Below are positions 30,559-38,766 of a DNA stretch of 64,000 bases, one piece after another; the stretch's first letter is position 1; the number at the start of each line of letters is the position of its first letter. This stretch comes from Candidatus Alistipes merdigallinarum (GTDB taxonomy: Bacteria > Bacteroidota > Bacteroidia > Bacteroidales > Rikenellaceae). The notes under the pieces were generated by a model. That model did no database searches, had not been told where the DNA came from, and saw only the letters and a program-made list of their open reading frames with translations. The DNA lies in contig DWXH01000021.1 of NCBI GenBank assembly GCA_019119305.1, positions 93,758 to 157,757 of the forward strand, read 5' to 3'. Position numbers and translations under genes: made by a program.

Positions 30559-30978
30559 TTTTCCCTCCGATTTTATATGATTATTCCTTTTGTTTTCATC
30601 ACAAATCCCGATCCCGAAACAAGCATTCGCCTCGATCCGGTCCCGCTCGATCTGCCGGTGCAATTCATCGAGCGAGTCGAATTTTTGCTCCTCCCGGAGA
30701 AATCGGATCGGCTCCACGGAGATCTCCCGGCCATACAGATCCCCGCTGAAATCAAGGATATGGGCTTCGAGCGTGCGCTCCGAATCTTTACATACGGTCG
30801 GTTTATAACCGATATTGACCAACGCCGCATAACACCGACCGTCCACATAAACCCGGGCCGCATAAACTCCATCCTGTAACAACACATCCGCCCCGACCGT
30901 CAGGTTCGCCGTGGGGAACCCCATACGTCGGCCGATCCGGTTGCCGGTCACTACTTTTCCTGTAATTCGAAACTCCAT
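30559..30978 (-). CDS. riboflavin kinase domain, in frame with ahcY (fusion or readthrough N-terminus)
   Basis: 140 codons from ATG 30978 ([10 protein letters not shown]) read without a stop into ahcY. The sequence is the C-terminal kinase domain of Rib[16 protein letters not shown] (ATP/flavin loop), [18 protein letters not shown], and [14 protein letters not shown] with the catalytic Glu, then the [14 protein letters not shown] helix that normally ends the protein. The FAD synthetase (nucleotidyltransferase) half is absent, so it would only phosphorylate riboflavin to FMN. About 20 residues link it to ahcY. Both other frames meet stops just before the ahcY ATG, so one indel would recreate two ordinary genes. 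A TTG start 35 codons upstream is rejected because a -7 element (31069-31062) lies downstream of it. Confidence 0.8.
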
Positions 30979-31061
30979 ATCGACATGATCTGCATCGTCG
31001 TACCGCACATTGCCCGCCACATCCGGACAACTTCCCGCGCCACACGTTTTATGATCGGGCA

Positions 31062-31069
31062 CAAAGGTA
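31062..31069 (-). promoter_or_regulatory. -7 element upstream of the riboflavin kinase-ahcY unit
   Basis: TACCTTTG on the minus strand, an exact TAnnTTTG, about 84 bases before ATG 30978. It argues for a single transcript beginning in front of the kinase domain. Confidence 0.5.
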
Positions 31070-31151
31070 GTAAGAATAATCAAGATTTATGCGAAATCCA
31101 CAAAGATGTGACTCATTACCAAACGCTCCTGATTCAATAAAAATTGCCTCG

Positions 31152-31183
31152 TTTGTTGAAACGGTTTGTTTTTCGTATCTTGT
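31152..31183 (+). promoter_or_regulatory. promoter of the MerR-family gene
   Basis: TTTG at 31152-31155, a 20-base spacer, then TATCTTGT, which matches the first five bases of TAnnTTTG and part of the rest. 59 bases before the ATG. Confidence 0.45.
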
Positions 31184-31241
31184 CCTGCACATAGAGAAAC
31201 TTTTCCGACGAAAAGTTCGAGAAAACAAGAGATAAAACCTC

Positions 31242-31874
31242 ATGGAACGCAAAAGTCGTAAGATATATTATACGATGGGAGAAGTGTCGGAGATGTTCGA
31301 TGTCCGGCCTTCGCTGATCCGGTTTTGGGAGCAGAAATTCGACATACTCAAACCCGACAAAAACCGGAAAGGGAACCGATTGTTCACACCGAAAGATGTC
31401 GAGAACCTGAAATTGATTTACCATTTAGTCAAAGAGAACGGTATGACCCTTGCCGGAGCAGCCAAACGCCTGCGGGAAAACAAAAAAGGGGAAGAACGGG
31501 ACCTGGAGGTAATCGAAAAATTACAAAACATCCGATCGTTGCTACTCGAGGTTCGGGAAGAGCTTAAAACAAAGGGCGAAGAGACGGTCTTCATCGAAGA
31601 GCCTTTCCTCGAGGAGGAAGAATCTATTTCCCCCGAAAAAGAGTCGGAAACCGCATCACGGACCGAGCAACCCGATTTCGAGCCACAGGACGAAGAGGAG
31701 ATTCCGATCGGCCCGGCCGTTCCGCGCTTTCTGCAACGGGAGATCCCGATCCCGCCACAACCGGTCATCGTCCGGCAGCTCCCTGAAGAGAACGATAACG
31801 AAGAGCCCTCAAACCCGGAAGAGCAGAAACAAATATCTCCCCGTCCCATTATTATCGAACAATCCCTTTTTTAG
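31242..31874 (+). CDS. MerR-family transcriptional regulator
   Basis: 210 residues. Residues 8-80 form the MerR winged helix: KIYYTMGEVSEMFDVRPSLIRFWEQKF, then NRLFTPKDVENLKLIYHLVKENGMTLAGAAKRLREN. A short helical stretch follows; the last 90 residues are acidic and proline-rich (many EEE, PQP) and look disordered. There is no cysteine cluster or drug-binding domain, so it is not a metal or redox sensor of the classical type. This form, a MerR head with a low-complexity tail, is widespread and single-copy in Bacteroidetes, target unknown. It is upstream of the Nif3 and zinc-ribbon genes, with gaps of 56 and 14 bases, and may head that operon. Confidence 0.87.
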   Translation: MERKSRKIYYTMGEVSEMFDVRPSLIRFWEQKFDILKPDKNRKGNRLFTPKDVENLKLIYHLVKENGMTLAGAAKRLRENKKGEERDLEVIEKLQNIRSLLLEVREELKTKGEETVFIEEPFLEEEESISPEKESETASRTEQPDFEPQDEEEIPIGPAVPRFLQREIPIPPQPVIVRQLPEENDNEEPSNPEEQKQISPRPIIIEQSLF

Positions 31875-31930
31875 AGACCGCTTTTATAACTTATAGCCCC
31901 TCAACTTTTAATCCCAAAACGATATTTGTT

Positions 31931-32719
31931 ATGAAAGTCCGTGATATTACCGCAATTATCGAAACGTTCGCACCTCTGTCCCTTCAAGAGAGTTACGACA
32001 ACAGTGGACTGAGCGTTGGAAATCCTGAATCCGAAGTCTCCGGAATCCTGTTGTGTGTCGATGTGACGGAATCCGTCATAGATGAAGCCATTGCTCTCGG
32101 AGCGAATTTAATCGTGTCACACCATCCGCTGCTTTTCCACCCTTTACGTCAAGTCGTCGGAGCCGATGCCTCACAACGGATCGTCGCCCGATGCCTCATT
32201 GCGGGCATCTCATTGTACGCGGCCCACACCAATTTGGACAACGCTCTCGGCGGTATGAATTTCCGGTTAGGCAGAATTTTAGGATTGAAAAACATGACTT
32301 TTCTGAGACCGGGAAACGTTTCGGTCGCCTCGTCCGGTAGCGGGGTGGTCGGCGATCTGCCTTCACCCCGACCGACCCTTGCCCTGTTACAGGAGATTAA
32401 AGATCGGCTCCATTGCGGAGTAATCCGTTATAGCACGCTCTGTCGCCCACAAGTATCCAAGGTCGCACTGGTTACCGGATCGGGGGCCTCATTCATCGAA
32501 GACGCCGTCGCCGCACACGCTGACCTGTATCTCTCGGCCGATTTCAAATACAACGATTTTTATACACCGGACAACCGCATTGTCGTGGCCGACTTAGGGC
32601 ACTTTGCCAGTGAATATTGCGCAATAGAACTGCTGTATGATGTAATTACAAAAAAAATAGCTAATTTTGCAGTTCACAGGAGTGAAAGCTCCGTAGACCC
32701 GGTTAATTATTTGATTTAA
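31931..32719 (+). CDS. Nif3-like dinuclear metal centre protein
   Basis: 262 residues. Metal ligands appear in VSHHPLLFHP (two His), HTNLDNALGGMN (His and Asp) and GHFASEYCAIE (His and Glu near the C-terminus). The fold forms hexameric rings with two metals per subunit; some homologues are annotated as GTP cyclohydrolase 1 type 2, but the physiological role is not settled. Many Bacteroidales members are about 360 residues because of an inserted PII-like domain; this one is the short form without it. The next gene, a coiled-coil zinc-ribbon protein 14 bases downstream, is its usual neighbour across bacteria. Confidence 0.9.
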   Translation: MKVRDITAIIETFAPLSLQESYDNSGLSVGNPESEVSGILLCVDVTESVIDEAIALGANLIVSHHPLLFHPLRQVVGADASQRIVARCLIAGISLYAAHTNLDNALGGMNFRLGRILGLKNMTFLRPGNVSVASSGSGVVGDLPSPRPTLALLQEIKDRLHCGVIRYSTLCRPQVSKVALVTGSGASFIEDAVAAHADLYLSADFKYNDFYTPDNRIVVADLGHFASEYCAIELLYDVITKKIANFAVHRSESSVDPVNYLI

Positions 32720-32733
32720 GAAATTTCACTGAT

Positions 32734-33513
32734 ATGGCGACATCAAGCAGAAAAAGCGGTGAAGCGAACGATTACTCCATCGAGGAGAAGATCATCGCGC
32801 TGTACGAACTTCAAAAGATAGATTCGAAAATCGACGAGATCAATAAAATAAAAGGCGAACTCCCGCTCGAAGTTCAGGATCTCGAAGACGAAATCGCGGG
32901 ATTGGAGACCCGGATCGCCAACATCTCTTCCGAAATCGACGGACAAGCCGCCGCGATCAAACAACATAAAGAGGAGATCGAACAGGCAAAAGGATTGATC
33001 GCCAAATACGAGGCTCAGCAGGATAACGTGCGCAACAACCGTGAGTTCGACTCGCTTTCCAAAGAGATCGAATACCAGAAATTGGAGATCGAATTGTGCG
33101 AAAAACGGATCAAAGAGGGTACGGCAGACATGAAGGTAAAGAAAAAAATGATCGAAGATGCCCAAGCCGTAGTTGCCGATCGGAAAATCGATCTCGCGGC
33201 AAAGAAACAAGAGCTGGAGAGTATCGATCAGGAGACGGCCAAAGAGATGGAGAATCTCAAAGCCCAATCGGATGCCGCATCGGTAAAAATCGACGCTCGG
33301 TTATTGGCTGCATATCGGAGAATCCGGAATAACGTTCGCAACGGATTGGCTGTCGTTACTGTAAAACGAGATGCTTGCGGAGGTTGCTACAACCACATCC
33401 CCCCCCAGAGACAACTGGATATCCGTTCGAACAAAAAGATTATCGTCTGCGAATACTGCGGTCGGATTTTGGTTTCCGACCTGCTCGATCAACAAGAAAA
33501 AAGCGAAGAATAA
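32734..33513 (+). CDS. coiled-coil protein with C4 zinc ribbon
   Basis: 259 residues. Residues about 15-195 are heptad-rich, charged coiled coil (for example LPLEVQDLEDEIAGLETRI). The C-terminal part has four cysteines in CGGCYNHIPP and CEYCGRIL, the C4-type zinc ribbon of the CT398/FlgN-like family that forms a long hairpin. Such proteins are thought to bind nucleic acid or act as scaffolds; function is not established. It almost always follows a nif3-type gene, as here. A strong terminator closes the unit. Confidence 0.9.
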   Translation: MATSSRKSGEANDYSIEEKIIALYELQKIDSKIDEINKIKGELPLEVQDLEDEIAGLETRIANISSEIDGQAAAIKQHKEEIEQAKGLIAKYEAQQDNVRNNREFDSLSKEIEYQKLEIELCEKRIKEGTADMKVKKKMIEDAQAVVADRKIDLAAKKQELESIDQETAKEMENLKAQSDAASVKIDARLLAAYRRIRNNVRNGLAVVTVKRDACGGCYNHIPPQRQLDIRSNKKIIVCEYCGRILVSDLLDQQEKSEE

Positions 33514-33562
33514 AACTCGCACACCGACGGACAACCGGAAATCAATTGATTCCCATACGATA

Positions 33563-33598
33563 TGTTGATCCCCTATTGAGAGGATCAACATTTTTTTT
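33563..33598 (+). terminator. terminator of the nif3-zinc ribbon unit
   Basis: TGTTGATCC pairs with GGATCAACA over a 10-base loop and is followed by eight T. The rest of the gap from 33514 to 33885 is AT-rich and shows nothing else that can be supported. Confidence 0.88.
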
Positions 33599-33885
33599 AA
33601 AAAACCATTATCTCCGCCACCACAAATGAAAATTAGAGTTCTCTCCTCGCAAAACTCATTTCGCCCCTAAATTTTCGTCACAACCTAATACTCAAAAACT
33701 CCGGCCTGATCATATCCCATCTGTTCCATTTCTAGCCATCCCCGTTTAAAACCACATAAGCACTTAACCAAATTCTTTGTGCACTAGAAATTTCAAGATA
33801 GATAAAATACGGGACATCTGTTATATGGGACCAAATAAAATGGAAGACCATTCGACCTCAAAATAACTTTTAAATATATCGACAC

Positions 33886-34236
33886 ATGAAAGTAGGAATC
33901 ATCAGATGCATGCAAACGGAAGATTATTGTCCGGGTACAACCGATTTTCGAGTAATCAGAGAGCGGAAAGGAGCTTTCGCCGGAATCACCGAAGAGATAG
34001 AAATCATAGGATTCTGTAACTGCGGAGGATGTCCGGGCAAAAAATCAGTATTGAGAGCCCGAGAACTCGTTCGGAGAGGAGCAGACACTATTGCGTTCGC
34101 CTCCTGCATACAGAAGGGCACCCCATTGGGTTATCCGTGTCCCTTCGCAAAAAAGATGAAAACAATCATCGAAAACGATCTGCCCGAGTCCATCCGATTT
34201 TTGGATTACACGCACGATGCTCCTGTAAAGCAATAG
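33886..34236 (+). CDS. CGGC-domain protein
   Basis: 116 residues. The family motif is the CNCGGCPGKK stretch at about residues 45-54, with further cysteines Cys8 (RCMQTEDYCPG, with Cys15), Cys78 (ASCIQKG) and Cys86 (YPCPF). The conserved cysteines suggest metal or Fe-S binding. CGGC proteins are small cytoplasmic proteins of unknown function found mainly in anaerobes. It stands alone, with a terminator on each side; no clear TAnnTTTG promoter is seen in front of it. Confidence 0.88.
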   Translation: MKVGIIRCMQTEDYCPGTTDFRVIRERKGAFAGITEEIEIIGFCNCGGCPGKKSVLRARELVRRGADTIAFASCIQKGTPLGYPCPFAKKMKTIIENDLPESIRFLDYTHDAPVKQ

Positions 34237-34319
34237 GTCCAAGATTCCGATATAAAGTTTTTCCTCCAATCTTATGTTTCGATACAGGATCAGAAGTAAA
34301 TATGTTCTAACTTAAAATA

Positions 34320-34365
34320 AATAAAGAAGAGCAGAACGGAATTTCCCGTTCTGCTCTTCTTTATT
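34320..34365. terminator. bidirectional terminator between the CGGC gene and recJ
   Basis: A perfect 20-bp stem (AATAAAGAAGAGCAGAACGG and its complement) with a 6-base loop, between convergent genes. A/T runs at both bases of the stem suit both directions. Confidence 0.92.
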
Positions 34366-34423
34366 CACCCCCCCCTCCGACAAAAAAGCCTACCTATCTT
34401 TTCTCACACCCCCTCTCAAAACG

Positions 34424-36190
34424 TTATTTGACTTTCGTTTTCTTGATATCCTTGATCCGTAACTGCGGAGAAACGGTACCCCGATAGTGGTTCTCCACCA
34501 CCGTATAACAAACATCGATACATTTTCCCGAACGGACATACTCGTAAAGGGTCGGCTGTTGGAAGGCAATGGACGGAATCGACGTATTGGGCTTCTGTCC
34601 TTGCATCAGATCCATCTTCAGGTGTTCCTGTTCGGCCCCGACCAAACGGGCATCCCCCCGATTGCTAACTCCCCGAGTTAAAAATACCGGGGCATTGTTC
34701 TCCGGTCCGAACGGTTGAAAGCGATTGAGCGTCGCACGGAATGCAGGCGTAATATCGCTGAACAACAATTCCGAATCGATATCTACCTGCGGAATCAACA
34801 TTTCGGGATCGATATTTTCCTCAACATAAGCATTAAACCTACGCATGAACTCTTTCACATTCTCAGGCTTCATCGTCAATCCGGCCGCATAAATGTGCCC
34901 CCCGAAGTTCTCCAACAGATCGGAGCACGACTCCACTGCCTGATACAGATCAAACCCGGGAACACTACGTGCCGAACCGGTCACATAACCGTTGCTCATC
35001 GTCAGAACGACCGTCGGACGGAAATAGGTCTCGATCAACCGCGATGCCACGATTCCGACGATTCCTTTCATCCACTTCGGATTATAGATCACCGTACTTT
35101 TCCGGTTTTTCATCTCCGGATGGCTCTCGATGATTTCGTGTGCCTCCTGCGTAATCGAACGGTCAATATTTTTCCGGTCCTGATTGCAGGTATCGATAAA
35201 GGCTCCATATTCGGAGGCCACCTCTTCGTCACGTGCCACCATCAGGTAAACCGCCGAATGCCCTCCCGAAGGAGCCGCATTTTCGTCATCGCTGTCGACC
35301 TCCATACGTCCGGCCGCATTGATCCTGGGCCCGATCTTGAACACGATGTCGTCAATCGTTATGACATGCTTGTCGAGGCCGCAAATCTTAATGATCGACA
35401 ATAACCCCTTACGAGGCTTTTCGTTCAACCGTTTCAGTCCATAATAGGCCAAAATACGGTTCTCCCCGACTAAAGGAACAATGTCCGATGCGATGCTGAC
35501 CACTACCAGATCGAGCAGGCTTTCCACTTCAGAAAAAGGCAGATTCTTGTACTGACAATACCCTTGCAACATCTTGAATCCGACTCCACACCCCGACAAC
35601 TCCTTAAAAGGATAGGGACAATCGTGCTGCTTGGCATCCAAAACCGCCACCGCTTCGGGAATCGTATCTCCGGGCAGGTGGTGGTCACAAATAATGAAGT
35701 CAATTCCTTTGGTTCGGGCATAAGCCACCTTTTCGGTCGCTTTGATCCCGCAATCCAACGCAATGATCAACTTTACGCCTTTCCGTTCCGCATAGTCGAT
35801 CGCTTTAATCGAAACGCCGTATCCTTCCGTGTAACGATCCGGAATATAGAACAACAACGCAGGATGTCCCAATTTCCGCAAAAACGAATAGACCAACGCT
35901 ACCGCCGTCGTTCCGTCCACATCGTAATCCCCGTAGACCATGATCGGCTCCTGTCGTTCGATCGCTTCGTCGATTCGCCGCACGGCACGATCCATCCCTT
36001 TCATCAGGAACGGATCATGCAGATTCTCCAATTTCGGATTAAAGAATCGCCATGCATCCTCTTCCGTTTCAATGCCACGCTGGACCAATAGATTGGCAAG
36101 CACCGGCGCAATACCCAACGAGGCGGCCAATGCAGCCACCTTCTCGGGATCGCCCTGAGGCTTGATTACCCATCTTTTTTCCGCTGACAT
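34424..36190 (-). CDS. recJ: single-stranded-DNA-specific exonuclease RecJ
   Basis: 588 residues. DHH-family 5'-3' exonuclease for recombination and mismatch repair. Motifs: VYGDYDVDGTTAVAL (motif I), ALDCGI, ICDHHLPGD (the DHH motif), GPRINAAGRM, then the DHHA1 part with GIVGIVASRLIE and SARSVPGFDLYQA, GGHIYAAGLT. The C-terminal OB-fold region ends in RIKDIKKTKVK. Start ATG 36190 (MSAEKRWVIKPQ) leads directly into the family N-terminus. lipB begins 16 bases upstream of it on the same strand, so the two plus lipA likely form one transcript. Confidence 0.95.
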   Translation of the reverse strand: MSAEKRWVIKPQGDPEKVAALAASLGIAPVLANLLVQRGIETEEDAWRFFNPKLENLHDPFLMKGMDRAVRRIDEAIERQEPIMVYGDYDVDGTTAVALVYSFLRKLGHPALLFYIPDRYTEGYGVSIKAIDYAERKGVKLIIALDCGIKATEKVAYARTKGIDFIICDHHLPGDTIPEAVAVLDAKQHDCPYPFKELSGCGVGFKMLQGYCQYKNLPFSEVESLLDLVVVSIASDIVPLVGENRILAYYGLKRLNEKPRKGLLSIIKICGLDKHVITIDDIVFKIGPRINAAGRMEVDSDDENAAPSGGHSAVYLMVARDEEVASEYGAFIDTCNQDRKNIDRSITQEAHEIIESHPEMKNRKSTVIYNPKWMKGIVGIVASRLIETYFRPTVVLTMSNGYVTGSARSVPGFDLYQAVESCSDLLENFGGHIYAAGLTMKPENVKEFMRRFNAYVEENIDPEMLIPQVDIDSELLFSDITPAFRATLNRFQPFGPENNAPVFLTRGVSNRGDARLVGAEQEHLKMDLMQGQKPNTSIPSIAFQQPTLYEYVRSGKCIDVCYTVVENHYRGTVSPQLRIKDIKKTKVK

Positions 36191-36205
36191 ACTATATATT
36201 ATTAA

Positions 36206-36928
36206 TTACTCAATCTCTTCTTTACGATCCGGCAACGGTAACCGAACCTCACACCGAAACAGGTTTGCAAAGTGTGAGGCGAACCGTTGGGCCACCTCCT
36301 CCAACGAAGGTTTGACTCCGGTCTCTTTTTCGATAGACGTCACTCCCTTATCGACAAATCCACACGGATTGATGTAGGAGAAATAACACAAATCGGTCGT
36401 CACGTTCAATGCAAATCCATGCATCGTCACATAACGTGAGGCCTTAACCCCGATCGCACAAATTTTCCGGGCACCCGCTCCATGCGGATCGATCCACACG
36501 CCGGTCGCCCCTTCCAACCGATCCGCAACGATCCCGTATTCCCCGACCGTCCGGATAATCGCCTCTTCGAGCGACCAGATATAATCCTTCAGGCCAACCA
36601 CCCCCAATCGCTCCAGATCCAAGATCGGGTATCCGACCAACTGGCCCAATCCGTGATAGGTAATATCCCCACCCCGATCGATCTGAAAATAGGTTGCCCC
36701 TATCTGCTTCAAGAACGTATCGTCGACCAACATATTCGAGGCATGTCCGCTCTTGCCGAGTGTATAGACATGCGGATGTTCCACGAACAACAACACCTGT
36801 TCGGCCGGTTCACCCGTACGTTTTGCATCCAACAGCTTTCCGAAGAGCCGCTTCTGCTCCGCCCAAGCCTCGGAATACTCCATCCGTCCCATGTATCTGT
36901 ACTCGACCCGTTCCATTCTTTTTGTCAT
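36206..36928 (-). CDS. lipB: lipoyl(octanoyl) transferase
   Basis: 240 residues (a second ATG four codons in is possible). Moves octanoate from acyl carrier protein to the lipoyl domains of 2-oxoacid dehydrogenases and the glycine cleavage H protein. Visible: DRGGDITYHGLGQLVGYP, the catalytic Lys in GARKICAIGVKASRYVT, and the catalytic Cys in SYINPCGF; the AYTLGKSGHASN segment binds substrate. The ATG overlaps the lipA stop by four bases (ATGA), which indicates translational coupling with lipA. recJ follows. Confidence 0.95.
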   Translation of the reverse strand: MTKRMERVEYRYMGRMEYSEAWAEQKRLFGKLLDAKRTGEPAEQVLLFVEHPHVYTLGKSGHASNMLVDDTFLKQIGATYFQIDRGGDITYHGLGQLVGYPILDLERLGVVGLKDYIWSLEEAIIRTVGEYGIVADRLEGATGVWIDPHGAGARKICAIGVKASRYVTMHGFALNVTTDLCYFSYINPCGFVDKGVTSIEKETGVKPSLEEVAQRFASHFANLFRCEVRLPLPDRKEEIE

Positions 36929-37812
36929 TTTTGCGTTTCACTGCAGCAACGCATGGCCTTTTCTGCCATATAAGAAGAACGGACCATCGGACCGCTCTCG
37001 ACATAGAGCATTCCGCGTTTGAGTGCCTCTTCTTTGTAATGTGCAAATTGTTCGGGCGCCACGTACTCCGCCACCGGATAGTGTTTCAGGGTCGGACGCA
37101 GGTATTGTCCGATCGTCAGGATCCGGACCCCATTCGCTACCAGATCGTCTATTGTCGCATAGACCTCATCGGGCGTTTCACCCAATCCGACCATCAGCCC
37201 GCTTTTAGTCCGGCACCCTCTGCTGGCAATGTGTGCCAAAGTCTGCATACTGACCCGATATTTGGCCCGTGAACGAACCAACGGGGTCAAGCGCTCTACC
37301 GTCTCGATGTTGTGCCCGATAATATCCGGAGCCGCATCGATTACCGTATCGATCAACTCCTTTCGGGCGTCGAAATCGGGAATCAGCAATTCGATTGTCG
37401 TTTGAGGATTTTCTTCTCGGATCGCACGGACCGCATCGGCCCATATCTGTGCCCCACCATCAGGAAGGTCATCACGCGTCACGGAGGTCACGACACAATG
37501 CCGCAACCCCATCAAGCGAACGGAGCGTGCAAGGTTCCGGGGTTCGTCCGGATCTGGCGGTAACGGGCGTCCGGTGGCTGTTGCGCAAAACTTACACGAA
37601 CGGGTACAAATATCGCCCAAAATCATGAAAGTGGCTGTACGTCGACTCCAACATTCGGCCTGATTCGGACACCGCCCGCTGCTACATATCGTATGCAATC
37701 CATACTGCCGTACAATTCGGGCAACCTCACCGAATTCGTCGTTATTGTGGAGCTTGATTTTCAGCCATTCCGGTTTTTTATGTCGCGTTACCTCATCATA
37801 ACGGTCAGACAT
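36925..37812 (-). CDS. lipA: lipoyl synthase
   Basis: 295 residues. Radical SAM enzyme that inserts two sulfurs into the octanoyl chain. The auxiliary [4Fe-4S] cluster ligands are in CSSGRCPNQAEC, the SAM cluster ligands are in CTRSCKFC, and the C-terminal serine ligand lies in VRSSYMAEKA. GIGHNIETVERL-type substrate contacts are present as IIGHNIETVERL. It needs Fe-S clusters, which the suf genes at 49-55 kb supply. First gene of a lipA-lipB(-recJ) unit, with a TACATTTG -7 element 30 bases upstream. Confidence 0.96.
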   Translation of the reverse strand: MSDRYDEVTRHKKPEWLKIKLHNNDEFGEVARIVRQYGLHTICSSGRCPNQAECWSRRTATFMILGDICTRSCKFCATATGRPLPPDPDEPRNLARSVRLMGLRHCVVTSVTRDDLPDGGAQIWADAVRAIREENPQTTIELLIPDFDARKELIDTVIDAAPDIIGHNIETVERLTPLVRSRAKYRVSMQTLAHIASRGCRTKSGLMVGLGETPDEVYATIDDLVANGVRILTIGQYLRPTLKHYPVAEYVAPEQFAHYKEEALKRGMLYVESGPMVRSSYMAEKAMRCCSETQK

Positions 37813-37841
37813 TTTAACTTTTATTTACTTTCCAATTGCTA

Positions 37842-37849
37842 CAAATGTA
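37842..37849 (-). promoter_or_regulatory. -7 element upstream of lipA
   Basis: TACATTTG on the minus strand, exact TAnnTTTG, 30 bases before the lipA ATG. The -33 box is unclear. Confidence 0.45.
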
Positions 37850-37921
37850 ATGTTTTTTTTAATATTAAGGAACTATTCCTATCAATAAATCCACACCCCC
37901 ATCCCCAAAAATATAAAGAAT

Positions 37922-37951
37922 AGGGGATATCCAGTTTCCTGAATATCCCCT
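37922..37951 (-). terminator. terminator of the frdCAB operon
   Basis: AGGGGATATCCAG pairs with CTGAATATCCCCT (one mismatch) over a TTTC loop, 40 bases after the frdB stop. Confidence 0.75.
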
Positions 37952-37991
37952 GTAAACAAAAAGGTACGATACCCTTTCGAACGGAATCGGA

Positions 37992-38735
37992 CTAATCTTT
38001 AAGTTTAGCCGACAAGAATTCCCGATTCAGACGAGCGATATGGGCGATCGAGATTCCTTTCGGACACTCGGCCTCACAAGCTCCGGTATTGGTACATGCA
38101 CCGAATCCCAGCTCGTCCATCTTGGCTACCATAGCTTTGGCTCGGCGTGCGGCTTCGACGCGTCCCTGAGGCAGTTTGGCCAACGAAGAGACACGAGCGG
38201 CTACGAACAACATCGCAGATCCGTTCTTACATGTTGCTACACAAGCACCGCAGCCGATACATGCCGCAGCATCCATACTTTCGTCGGCATCGGCCTTGGG
38301 AATCGGAATCGCATTGGCATCGGGCACACCTCCCGTATTCACCGAAATGAAACCTCCGGCCTGGAGAATCTTGTCGTACGCGCTACGGTCAACGGCCAAA
38401 TCCTTGATTACCGGGAAAGCCCGCGAACGCCACGGTTCGATCGTAATGGTATCTCCATCCTTGAATTTACGCATGTGCAGCTGACACGTGGTAACATCCG
38501 TATCGGGTCCATGAGCATGACCGTTGATATGCAACGAACACATACCACAGATTCCCTCACGGCAGTCATGATCGAATACTACGGGATCTTCGCCTTTCTG
38601 GATCAGGTTGTTATTCAAAATATCCAACATTTCCAGAAACGAAGTATCGGGAGAGATGTTTTCGACCGTATAATCGACGAATTTTCCCTCTGCATGGGCG
38701 TTTTTCTGACGCCATATCTTTAATTTCAAATTCAT
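37992..38735 (-). CDS. frdB: fumarate reductase/succinate dehydrogenase iron-sulfur subunit
   Basis: 247 residues. The N-terminal ferredoxin domain holds the [2Fe-2S] cysteines in CREGICGMC and a later Cys (TTCQLHMR); the C-terminal domain has [14 protein letters not shown] and [14 protein letters not shown] for the other two clusters. It passes electrons between the flavoprotein and the membrane cytochrome b. Third gene of a C-A-B operon, 31 bases after frdA. In this group the complex runs mainly as a fumarate reductase in the anaerobic succinate pathway; the direction cannot be proved from sequence. Confidence 0.95.
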   Translation of the reverse strand: MNLKLKIWRQKNAHAEGKFVDYTVENISPDTSFLEMLDILNNNLIQKGEDPVVFDHDCREGICGMCSLHINGHAHGPDTDVTTCQLHMRKFKDGDTITIEPWRSRAFPVIKDLAVDRSAYDKILQAGGFISVNTGGVPDANAIPIPKADADESMDAAACIGCGACVATCKNGSAMLFVAARVSSLAKLPQGRVEAARRAKAMVAKMDELGFGACTNTGACEAECPKGISIAHIARLNREFLSAKLKD

Positions 38736-38766
38736 TGTCTTTACGTTTTACCTGATTAAACTCCTC

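Noticed and set aside
29380..30879. 499-codon open frame opposite ahcY
   Set aside because: Same shadow pattern (Arg/His/Gln-rich, no domain), fully covered by a well-supported conserved gene.
33514..33885. Small gene or RNA in the gap before the CGGC gene
   Set aside because: Only the terminator of the zinc-ribbon gene could be supported; no frame or structured RNA stood out.
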